From Sporichthyaceae bacterium (GTDB lineage: Bacteria > Actinomycetota > Actinomycetes > JACCUZ01): a stretch of DNA of 6,792 nt. Both the position numbers and the translations under genes were made by a program. The notes below the pieces were generated by a model. The model searched no databases. It saw only the letters and a list, made by a program, of their open reading frames with translations, and was not told the DNA's origin. The stretch lies in the NCBI GenBank assembly GCA_013698395.1, contig JACCUZ010000040.1:1-6792 (forward strand). Direction: 5' to 3'. This document shows positions 1 to 6,621 of the stretch, one piece after another. Within the stretch, counting starts at the first letter, position 1. Each line of letters opens with the position of its first letter.

Positions 1-1
1 G

Positions 2-184
2 GGCGGGCGAGGACCACGAACCGTGCGCGCAGCGACCCTGGCCGAGGCGGCCGCGACCGTGTCCCTGCGCCTGGGCCAGCACGTGCTCGCCGCGCTCAAC
101 GGCGACCAGGTGACTCGGGACGGGCACCTGCCGTTGCTCACGGGAGACACCGTCGCCTTCATCTCCGCAGACGCAGGCGGTTGA
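2..184 (+). CDS. MoaD/ThiS-family sulfur-carrier protein, C-terminal part (5' truncated by window edge)
   Basis: An open frame enters from the left edge and runs 60 codons to TGA at 182-184. The visible protein ends in GDTVAFISADAGG, with the terminal Gly-Gly tail and preceding hydrophobic strand that define the ubiquitin-like MoaD/ThiS carriers. Further upstream are a Leu-Ala-Glu helix (TLAEAAATV) and an LNGD turn, both in the places expected for the fold. In this family the terminal glycine is adenylated by a MoeB/ThiF-type enzyme and then converted to a thiocarboxylate. In MoaD that sulfur goes to molybdopterin synthase to build the dithiolene. Its stop codon overlaps or abuts the start of the AOR gene, so it is probably co-transcribed and may be a cofactor partner dedicated to these enzymes. 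Full-length members are about 80-95 aa, so roughly 20-35 N-terminal residues are missing. ThiS is an alternative on fold alone, but the context (AOR, FDH, MoeA) favours MoaD. Confidence 0.85.
   Translation, partial: GGRGPRTVRAATLAEAAATVSLRLGQHVLAALNGDQVTRDGHLPLLTGDTVAFISADAGG
175..180 (+). promoter_or_regulatory. Probable ribosome binding site deciding the AOR start
   Basis: The purine-rich AGGCGG lies inside the 3' end of the MoaD-like gene. It sits 6 bases before GTG at 187, which is good spacing, but directly abuts the alternative TTG at 181, which is too close. It therefore favours GTG 187 as the AOR start, although the TTG overlapping the upstream TGA (TTGA) remains possible. Confidence 0.5.
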
Positions 185-186
185 TC

Positions 187-2004
187 GTGCCCGGCGGATA
201 CTTCGGCCGCGCGCTGATCGTCGACCTCGACGACGGCTCGTCCTCGACGCTGGAGCTGGCCGATGACGTCCTGCGCCGCTACCTCGGCGGGTCGGGCCTC
301 GGCACGTGGCTGATGCACCGGCTGGCCCCCCGCGGTGTGGACCCGCTTGCACCCGAGGCACCGCTGGCGTTCGTGTTCTCCCCGCTGGTAGGCACACCAC
401 TGACCACCAGCGCGAAGTTCGCCGTCGTCGCCAAGTCGCCGCTGACCGGCATGCTCAACGACGCGCTGGCATCCAGCCACTTCGCCATCGCCGGAAAGCT
501 CACCGGGCACGACGCGATCGTCGTGCGCGGACGGTGCGCACGGCCGTCGGCGCTGCTCATCGACGGCGACGGCGCCCGGCTCGTCGACGCCGAAGCCGAG
601 TGGGGGCTGCCGGCGGCGGAGGCCGAGGCCCTGCTGTGCGCGCGTCTCGGGCGAGGCTGGCGGGTGGCGTCGGTCGGCCCGGCCGGGGAACGCGGGGTGC
701 ACTACGCCATGGTCTCCCACGACGGCCGCCATGCCGGGCGGGGCGGGCTCGGAGCGGTGATGGGGACCAAGAACCTCAAGGCCGTCGCCGTACGCGCCTG
801 CACCAAGGTCGCCAGCGCCGACCCGGCCGCTGTCATGGGCGCCGCCAAGGACCTGCGGGAGCGCTCGTTCGGTCCGGCCACGGCCAAGTACCGCGAGCTC
901 GGGACGCTGGCCAACCTGCTGGCCTTCAACGCCATCAACACCCTGCCCACCCGTAACTTCACCGCGGCGACCTTCGCGGGCGCCCCGAAGCTGGGCGCGG
1001 AGGACCTCGCCGAGCTACGTGGAGTCGCACGGAACAGCTGCGCCTCCTGCACGATCGGCTGCGAGCACATCTACGCCACCAAGAGCGGCAAGAAGATGCG
1101 GGTGGAGTACGAGAACGTCTTCGCGCTGGGCCCGATGTGCGGTGTGTCAGACCCCGACGAGGTGCTCACCGCGAGCGCCCGCTGCGACGAGCTCGGGCTC
1201 GACACGATCTCCACGGGCGGCACCGTCGCCTGGGCGATGGAGTGCGCCGAGCGCGGGCTCATCGACGCCCCATGGCTGCGCTTCGGCGATGGTGACGCAC
1301 TTCTGCGCGCAATCAACGAGATCGGCGCCGGCGTTGGCCTCGGTGCACTGCTCGCTCTCGGATCCCGCCGGGCGGCCGAGAGGGTGGGGGGCGGCTCCGA
1401 GCGCTTCGCGCCGCACGTGAAGGGCCTCGAGCTGCCCGGCTACGAGCCCCGCACCCTGCAGGCGATGGCCCTGGGACTGGCGGTCAACGCCCGCGGCGCC
1501 GACCACAACCGGTCGGGTGCCTACGAGGCCGACCTGTCCGGCGACCTGGACCGGCTCAGCGGCGGGCAGCGTCATGTGCTCGCCGCGGTCGAGACCGAGG
1601 ACCGCGCCGCGATCATGGACTCGATGATCCTCTGCAAGTTCCTGCGCGGGGTCTTTGTCGAGCCCTTCGACGAGTGGGCAGGACTACTGTCGGCGGTGAC
1701 CGGATGGGACGTCGACGGGGAGGAGCTGCGCGCCACGGCGCGGCGCATCGTGCTGGCGAAGCGCATGTTCAACCTCCGGGAGGGTTGGGTGCCCGCCGAC
1801 GACTGGCTGCCCGCGCGGCTGCTCGAGGAGCCGTTGGAGGTCGGGTCCGGCCGGGTCGCCAGGCTCAGTCCCGACCGCCTCCGGGCGATGATCGACGGCT
1901 ACTACGAGGCCCGGGGGCTGGATAGCTCCGGGCGCCCGGGCGCGGCGGCCTCGGAGGACCTGGCCCTGATGACTGACGGCGAGAGGGTGACATTCCGGTC
2001 ATGA
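187..2004 (+). CDS. aor: Aldehyde:ferredoxin oxidoreductase (AOR) family tungsten enzyme
   Basis: This 605-residue protein (GTG start) matches the length of Pyrococcus furiosus AOR. Family members oxidise aldehydes to carboxylic acids at a bis-pterin tungsten centre and pass electrons through one [4Fe-4S] cluster, classically to ferredoxin, in the cytoplasm. The N-terminus (GGYFGRALIVDLDDG) is typical. The AFOR N-terminal domain covers about residues 3-205 and includes GRGGLGAVMGTKNLKA near 186-201. The cluster motif C285-x2-C288-x3-C292 plus C483 corresponds to the archaeal Cys288/291/295/494. The first pterin motif DELGLD (334-339) is canonical; the second, DSMILC (478-483), keeps Asp, Leu and Cys but has Ile for the usual Gly. 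E309 and H440 (in RGADH) are candidates for the conserved active-site Glu and His. TTG at 181 would add two residues; GTG 187 has the better ribosome site. The stop overlaps the FDH alpha start. No AorA-like ferredoxin or AorC-like flavoprotein gene is seen. The substrate cannot be read from sequence; formaldehyde is a context-based guess. Confidence 0.95.
   Translation: MPGGYFGRALIVDLDDGSSSTLELADDVLRRYLGGSGLGTWLMHRLAPRGVDPLAPEAPLAFVFSPLVGTPLTTSAKFAVVAKSPLTGMLNDALASSHFAIAGKLTGHDAIVVRGRCARPSALLIDGDGARLVDAEAEWGLPAAEAEALLCARLGRGWRVASVGPAGERGVHYAMVSHDGRHAGRGGLGAVMGTKNLKAVAVRACTKVASADPAAVMGAAKDLRERSFGPATAKYRELGTLANLLAFNAINTLPTRNFTAATFAGAPKLGAEDLAELRGVARNSCASCTIGCEHIYATKSGKKMRVEYENVFALGPMCGVSDPDEVLTASARCDELGLDTISTGGTVAWAMECAERGLIDAPWLRFGDGDALLRAINEIGAGVGLGALLALGSRRAAERVGGGSERFAPHVKGLELPGYEPRTLQAMALGLAVNARGADHNRSGAYEADLSGDLDRLSGGQRHVLAAVETEDRAAIMDSMILCKFLRGVFVEPFDEWAGLLSAVTGWDVDGEELRATARRIVLAKRMFNLREGWVPADDWLPARLLEEPLEVGSGRVARLSPDRLRAMIDGYYEARGLDSSGRPGAAASEDLALMTDGERVTFRS
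2001..2004 (+). other. ATGA stop/start overlap, AOR to FDH alpha
   Basis: The ATG of the FDH alpha gene and the TGA of the AOR gene share four bases. A purine-rich GAGAGGGTGA at 1981-1990 lies about 10 bases upstream and can act as the ribosome site. The arrangement suggests one mRNA with translational coupling, and hence matched production of the two enzymes. Confidence 0.8.
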
Positions 2005-4916
2005 CCACAACGGCTTCCATCCCGACACGGGACCGCACAGTCACCACGACGATCGACGGGCGAGAGGTCACCGTCCCCGAGGGGACCACGATCTGGGCGG
2101 CCGCGCGGGACGCCGGGATCGATGTCCCGGTGCTCTGCCACGACGAGCGGTACGACCCGGTCGGGGTGTGCCGGATGTGCATCGTGGACGTCGGCGGCCG
2201 GGTGTACGCAGCATCCTGCGTCCGGCCGTGCGAGCCGGACATGACGGTGACGACGTCAAGCCCCGAGATCGAACGCAGCCGGGCCGTCCTGACCGAGCTG
2301 CTGGTCGCCGACCAGCCACCACGGGACCGCGACCCCAAGCAGACGACCACCGGTGACAACGCCCTGATCGCGCTCGCCGAGCGCTACAGCGTGCCCGACG
2401 ACGTGGCGCTGCCGCGCGGGTCGGGCCGCGGGACCGACCTGTCCAACCCGGTCATCGCGGTCGACCACGACGCCTGCATCCTGTGCGACCAGTGCGTTCG
2501 GGCCTGCGACGACATCCAGGGCAACGACGTCATCGGGCGCAGCGGCAAGGGCTACACCACCCGCATCGCGTTCGACCTGAACGATCCGATGGGCGCGTCG
2601 TCCTGCGTCACGTGCGGCGAGTGCGTGGCTGCCTGCCCGACCGGCGCGCTGACCAACAAGCCCGTCAACGGCACCCCGATCCAGCCGCGCGGCAAGCTCG
2701 ACGCCGTGGACACGGTCTGCCCCTACTGCGGGGTCGGTTGTGCGCTCACCTACTACGTCGACCGCGAGCTCGGCAAGATCGCCTTCGCCGACGGAAGGGA
2801 CCAGCCGGGCTCACAGGGTCGGCTGTGCGTCAAGGGCCGCTACGGCTGGGACTATGCCGCCTCCCCGCAGCGGCTCACGACGCCACTCATCCGCGTCGAG
2901 ACCTCCTACCCCAAGGGGCCGCTGTCCGCCGACGTACGCAGCGACGCCCAGAACGAGGCGACCGACAAGGCACGCGGCGAGGGTCGCGGCGGCGGGAACG
3001 GACGCCGCAGCCGCAGGCCCGGAGGTCTGGTGCCCTACGACGAGGTGATGCCGCACTTCCGAGAGGCCACCTGGGAGGAGGCGCTCGACCTGGTTGCCCG
3101 CCGCCTGAAGGAGATACACGCGAGTGGAGGAGGCGGCGCGATCGCCGGCTTCGGCTCGGCCAAGTGCTCCAACGAGGAGGCCTACCTCTTCCAGAAGCTG
3201 CTCCGGACCGGGTTCGGCACCAACAACGTCGACCACTGCACCCGGCTGTGCCACGCCTCCAGCGTCGCGGCGCTGTTCGAGGGGATCGGCTCCGGCGCGG
3301 TCTCCACGACGTACGGCGACATCGTGAACTCCGACGTCGCGATCATCACGGGCAGCAACTCCACGAGCAACCACCCGGTGGCGGCGTCGTTCTTCAAGCA
3401 GGCCCGGCGCAACGGCACGACGATCATCTACATCGACCCGCGAGCCGACAAGATGGCCGACCACGCCGACATCTACTGCCAGCTCAAGCCCGGGACCGAC
3501 GTCGCGTTCTACAACACGGTCATGCAGGAGGTGATCCGTCTCGGGCTGACCGACCGCGACTTCATCGCCTCCCGCACCTCCAACTACGAGGCGCTTGCAG
3601 CGACCGTCGCCGACTACCCGCCCGAGCGGGGGGAGCAGATCACCGGCATCCCGGCCGACGTCCTCCGACAGGTCGCCAAGATCTGGGGCGAGGCCAGAGC
3701 CGGCATCATCTTCTGGGGCATGGGCATCTCCCAGCACACCACCGGCACCGACAACGCTCGCTGCCTGATCGCGCTGTGCGCGATCACCGGCAACGTCGGC
3801 AAGCCCGGATCCGGGCTGCACCCGCTGCGCGGGCAGAACAACGTGCAGGGCGCCTCCGACGCGGGGCTGATCCCGATGTACTACCCGGACTACCAGCGGG
3901 CCGCCGAGCCCGACGCCCGGGTCCGGTTCGAGCAGGCCTGGGGCACCGAGCTCAACCCGACCCCGGGGCTGACCGTCACTGAGATCATCGGCTCGATCCT
4001 CGACGGCGGCGTGCGCGGAATGTACATGATGGGCGAGAACCCGTTCCTGTCCGACCCCAACATCAACAAGGTGCGAAAAGCCTTGTCAGCGCTGGAGTTC
4101 CTGGTGGTGCAGGACATCTTCCTTACCGAGACCGCGGAGTTCGCCGACGTGATCCTGCCGGCGTCCTCGTACCTGGAGAAGGACGGCACCTACACCAACA
4201 CCGACCGTCGGGTGCAGCTCGGCCGCAAGGTGCTGGACCCGCCCGGTCGGGCCCGACCCGACTGGGAAGTCATCCAGGACGTCGCCCGGCGGGTGGGTCT
4301 GGACTGGCACTACTCCGAGCCGCGCGAGGTCTTCGACGAGATGGTGCCGCTGATGGACAGCTATGCCAACCTCAGCTACGACAACCTCGGCGGCACCGGC
4401 AAGCTCTACCCCAACGACGACCCCGAGCACAGCGACGGGCTGGTCGTGATGTTCGACGAGCGGTTCAACACCAGCGACGGGCTCGCCCACCTCGTGCCGG
4501 CGCAGTGGCTGCCCGCCGACGAGCTGCCCAACCAGGAGTTCCCCTTCATCCTCAACACTGGTCGGCTGCTGGAGCACTGGCACACCGGGTCGATGACGCG
4601 TCGCTCGTTCGCGCTCGACTCGATCGCGCCGCGGGCGGAGGTCTACGTCCACCCCGAGGATGCCGTCGAGCTCGGGCTGGTCCACGACGAGCTGGCCCGG
4701 GTCGTCTCGCGCCGGGGGCAGATCGAGCTGCACGTCAAGGTCTCCCACCGCGAGGCCCGCGGCAATGTCTTCATCCCGTTCCACTTTCGCGAGGCCGCGG
4801 CCAACCTGCTCACCAACGACGCGATCGACCCCGTCGGCAAGATCCCTGAGTTCAAGTTCTGCGCTGTTCGGATCGAGCCGGCAGCCACCGACGCTGCGAC
4901 CGCGACGCCCTCATGA
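2001..4916 (+). CDS. fdhA: NAD-linked formate dehydrogenase, catalytic alpha subunit (Mo/W, cysteine type)
   Basis: This 971-residue molybdopterin oxidoreductase interconverts formate and CO2 and wires electrons to the NuoEF subunit encoded next. Domains in order: a NuoG-like [2Fe-2S] domain (C46, C57, C60, C73); a two-cluster ferredoxin domain (C159/C162/C165/C169 and C202/C205/C208/C212); the pterin-proximal [4Fe-4S] domain (C240, C243, C247, C276, with K278 in CVKG); the bis-pterin catalytic body; and a C-terminal molybdopterin-binding domain from about 855. The catalytic motif HCTRLCH places Cys417 and His418 where E. coli FdhH has Sec140-His141, so this is the non-selenium form. PLRGQNNVQG (608-617, Arg610) is a hallmark of formate dehydrogenases and argues against nitrate or arsenate reductases. 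No twin-arginine signal is present, so the enzyme is cytoplasmic. Two oddities: residues 78-158 lack the usual His-Cys cluster ligands, and about 301-352 is a hydrophilic Gly/Arg-rich insert. Size and partner resemble M. extorquens FDH1 alpha, a tungsten enzyme. Metal choice is inferred. Confidence 0.95.
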   Translation: MTTTASIPTRDRTVTTTIDGREVTVPEGTTIWAAARDAGIDVPVLCHDERYDPVGVCRMCIVDVGGRVYAASCVRPCEPDMTVTTSSPEIERSRAVLTELLVADQPPRDRDPKQTTTGDNALIALAERYSVPDDVALPRGSGRGTDLSNPVIAVDHDACILCDQCVRACDDIQGNDVIGRSGKGYTTRIAFDLNDPMGASSCVTCGECVAACPTGALTNKPVNGTPIQPRGKLDAVDTVCPYCGVGCALTYYVDRELGKIAFADGRDQPGSQGRLCVKGRYGWDYAASPQRLTTPLIRVETSYPKGPLSADVRSDAQNEATDKARGEGRGGGNGRRSRRPGGLVPYDEVMPHFREATWEEALDLVARRLKEIHASGGGGAIAGFGSAKCSNEEAYLFQKLLRTGFGTNNVDHCTRLCHASSVAALFEGIGSGAVSTTYGDIVNSDVAIITGSNSTSNHPVAASFFKQARRNGTTIIYIDPRADKMADHADIYCQLKPGTDVAFYNTVMQEVIRLGLTDRDFIASRTSNYEALAATVADYPPERGEQITGIPADVLRQVAKIWGEARAGIIFWGMGISQHTTGTDNARCLIALCAITGNVGKPGSGLHPLRGQNNVQGASDAGLIPMYYPDYQRAAEPDARVRFEQAWGTELNPTPGLTVTEIIGSILDGGVRGMYMMGENPFLSDPNINKVRKALSALEFLVVQDIFLTETAEFADVILPASSYLEKDGTYTNTDRRVQLGRKVLDPPGRARPDWEVIQDVARRVGLDWHYSEPREVFDEMVPLMDSYANLSYDNLGGTGKLYPNDDPEHSDGLVVMFDERFNTSDGLAHLVPAQWLPADELPNQEFPFILNTGRLLEHWHTGSMTRRSFALDSIAPRAEVYVHPEDAVELGLVHDELARVVSRRGQIELHVKVSHREARGNVFIPFHFREAAANLLTNDAIDPVGKIPEFKFCAVRIEPAATDAATATPS
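4913..4916 (+). other. ATGA stop/start overlap, FDH alpha to beta
   Basis: The beta-subunit ATG and the alpha-subunit TGA share four bases. The 30 bases upstream hold no clear Shine-Dalgarno sequence, so translation of beta probably depends on ribosomes finishing alpha. This would help keep the two subunits near equal amounts. Confidence 0.75.
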
Positions 4917-6607
4917 ACGATCCGCAGCCCGTACCCGGTCTCGAGGCCAGGGCCGGACGGTTTCGGGGACCCAGCCTGATGCCTGCCCTGATCGCCATCC
5001 AGGAGCGCTGCGGTTGGCTGCCGCGTGAGGAGCTGGTGGCGCTGTCCCGCGAGGTGAGCAGGCCGCTGTATGAGATCGAAGGACTGCTCTCCTTCTACCC
5101 GCACTTTCGGACCGACGAGCCGCGCCCGGTTGCGCTGCACATGTGCCGCGACCTGTCCTGCTGGTTGCAGGGGTCCGACGCGCGCATCGCTGCCGCTCGG
5201 GAGTGGTACGGCGCGGCCTCCGACGTCGAGCTGGTCGAGGTGTCCTGCCTGGGCCGGTGCGACGTCGCGCCGGCCATTGCCGTGAACGAGCGGCCCGCAC
5301 CCGTCGCCGACATCGATGCGCTCGTCGAGTCCGCCCGCGCCGGTGTGGTGGGCGAGGCCGAGGTGGCCGTCTACCACCCCGACGGGCCGTGGCCGAACGA
5401 CCCCTACGCGCCCGGCGAGGCGCGCTACCGGGTGCTGCGTGACCTGCTGTCCGGGCGGACCACCGCCCAGCAGGTGGTGGCAAGCCTCAAGGACGCGGGG
5501 CTGCGCGGGATGGGCGGAGCCGGCTTCCCCACCGGCCAGAAGTGGGAGCTGGTGGCCGGTCAGCCCGCTGCCCCCAAGTACGTGATCTGCAACGCCGACG
5601 AGTCCGAGCCGGGCACCTTCAAGGACCGCCAGATCTTGGCCGAGCAGCCGCACCTGGTCCTCGAAGGGCTGCTGCTGGGCATGGTCGCTGTCGGCGCCGA
5701 GGAGGGCTGGGTGTTCATCCGGCACGAGTACGGCCCCGAGCAGGCAGTCCTGCACACCGAGCTCGCCCGGCTGCGCGCGGAGGGCCTGCTCGGGGAGAAC
5801 GTGCTCGGCAGCGGGCGACGGCTTTCGGTGGAGACGTTCACCTCTCCAGGTGGTTACATCCTGGGGGAGGAGACCGCTCTCCTGGAGTGCATGGAGGGCC
5901 ATCGCGGCGAGCCCCGCAACAAGCCGCCGTTCCCCGGGGTCTACGGCTTGTGGGGCCAGCCGACGTTGATCAACTCAGTGGAGACCCTGGCGGACGTGCC
6001 CGTCATCGTCGAACGCGGTGCCCAGTGGTGGAAAGCTCAGGGCGCTGGCGACAGCGATGGTCTGAAGTTCTTCGCCGTGTCCGGGCACGTCGCCCGTCCG
6101 GGTGTCTACTGCGTCCCGATGGGCACCACGGTCCGCCAGCTGCTCGATACCGCGGGGGGCATGGCCGACGGCGCCGCCCTTGCCGCCGTACAGCCCGGCG
6201 GCGCATCGTCGAACTTCCTGGGACCCGACCAGCTCGACGTCGCGCTGGACTTCACCCCGCTCGCCGAGGCCGGGTCGATGCTGGGGTCCGGCGCTCTGGT
6301 GGTCATCGCCGAGGGGACCGACCTGCTCGCGGCAGCCACCAACGTGCTGCGGTTCTTCCGCAACGAGTCGTGCGGCAAGTGCGTGCCGTGCCGGGTCGGA
6401 TCGACCAAGGCGCACGCCATGCTCGAGGAGACCCTCACGGCCGGCGAGGGACTCGGCGACGCGCACCGAGAACGCCTGCTCGAGCTCGAGATGGTCATGC
6501 GGAAGACCTCGATCTGCGGGCTGGGTCAGGTCGCGCTGGGTCCGGTCGTGAGCGTGCTCGGTCTCGACCGCGGCGGGGCCGTCGCACGGCCTCAACCGCG
6601 CGACTGA
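4913..6607 (+). CDS. fdhB: NuoE-NuoF fusion, NAD-binding beta subunit of formate dehydrogenase
   Basis: This 564-residue diaphorase subunit takes electrons from the alpha subunit and reduces NAD+ (or runs in reverse). Residues 1 to about 150 are a NuoE-like helical plus thioredoxin-like domain whose [2Fe-2S] ligands are C78-x4-C83 and C112-x3-C116. From about 175 it is NuoF-like: LRGMGGAGFPTGQKW (197-211) and NADESEPGTFKDR (227-239) form the FMN/NADH site; GEETAL (318-323) and RNKPPFPG follow; an SLBB-like stretch lies near 382-420. The C-terminal [4Fe-4S] domain has C487-x2-C490-x2-C493 and C535. Separate NuoE and NuoF are the rule in respiratory complex I; the fused form is known from HoxF of NAD-linked hydrogenases and from FDH1 beta of Methylorubrum extorquens (about 570 aa). 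Position directly after the FDH alpha gene, with an overlapping start, makes the FDH role much more likely than a hydrogenase role. No signal peptide or membrane segment is seen, so it is cytoplasmic. Confidence 0.95.
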   Translation: MNDPQPVPGLEARAGRFRGPSLMPALIAIQERCGWLPREELVALSREVSRPLYEIEGLLSFYPHFRTDEPRPVALHMCRDLSCWLQGSDARIAAAREWYGAASDVELVEVSCLGRCDVAPAIAVNERPAPVADIDALVESARAGVVGEAEVAVYHPDGPWPNDPYAPGEARYRVLRDLLSGRTTAQQVVASLKDAGLRGMGGAGFPTGQKWELVAGQPAAPKYVICNADESEPGTFKDRQILAEQPHLVLEGLLLGMVAVGAEEGWVFIRHEYGPEQAVLHTELARLRAEGLLGENVLGSGRRLSVETFTSPGGYILGEETALLECMEGHRGEPRNKPPFPGVYGLWGQPTLINSVETLADVPVIVERGAQWWKAQGAGDSDGLKFFAVSGHVARPGVYCVPMGTTVRQLLDTAGGMADGAALAAVQPGGASSNFLGPDQLDVALDFTPLAEAGSMLGSGALVVIAEGTDLLAAATNVLRFFRNESCGKCVPCRVGSTKAHAMLEETLTAGEGLGDAHRERLLELEMVMRKTSICGLGQVALGPVVSVLGLDRGGAVARPQPRD

Positions 6608-6610
6608 GGG
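6606..6610 (+). promoter_or_regulatory. Probable ribosome binding site of the moeA-like gene
   Basis: GAGGG begins within the TGA stop of the FDH beta gene and ends 11 bases before the ATG at 6622. It is the only purine-rich stretch in the 14-base gap and supports that ATG. No hairpin followed by T residues occurs in the gap, so transcription probably continues through. Confidence 0.5.
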
Positions 6611-6621
6611 CGTCCCGCGGT

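Noticed and set aside
2001..2100. Twin-arginine export signal on FDH alpha, as in periplasmic formate dehydrogenases
   Set aside because: The N-terminus has no RR-x-F-L-K pattern or hydrophobic stretch; it moves straight into a [2Fe-2S] domain, and the NuoEF partner is cytoplasmic.
3231..3254. Possible selenocysteine codon at the FDH active site
   Set aside because: The catalytic position (Cys417, 3249-3251) is TGC, not TGA, and the frame has no internal stop, so selenium is not needed.
2483..3982. A 499-codon open frame on the + strand inside the FDH alpha gene
   Set aside because: It is the out-of-frame shadow of FDH alpha; its product is Arg/Pro/Gly-rich and lacks any motif, whereas the FDH frame carries every expected ligand.
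4643..5902. A long open frame on the - strand (about 419 codons), and another at 2811-3821
   Set aside because: Both lie opposite strongly supported genes with intact cofactor motifs. Their products are repetitive Gly/Val/Arg/Leu-rich text without recognisable domains, as expected for antisense frames in very GC-rich DNA.
4913..6607. Complex I (nuo) operon or NAD-linked hydrogenase as the source of the NuoEF-like gene
   Set aside because: The alpha subunit has the catalytic CRLCH motif and PLRGQNNVQG of formate dehydrogenase, and no other nuo or hydrogenase genes flank it in the window.
6608..6621. Possible terminator or promoter between the FDH beta and moeA-like genes
   Set aside because: The 14-base gap is too short for a promoter, and it has neither a stable stem nor a T-run.
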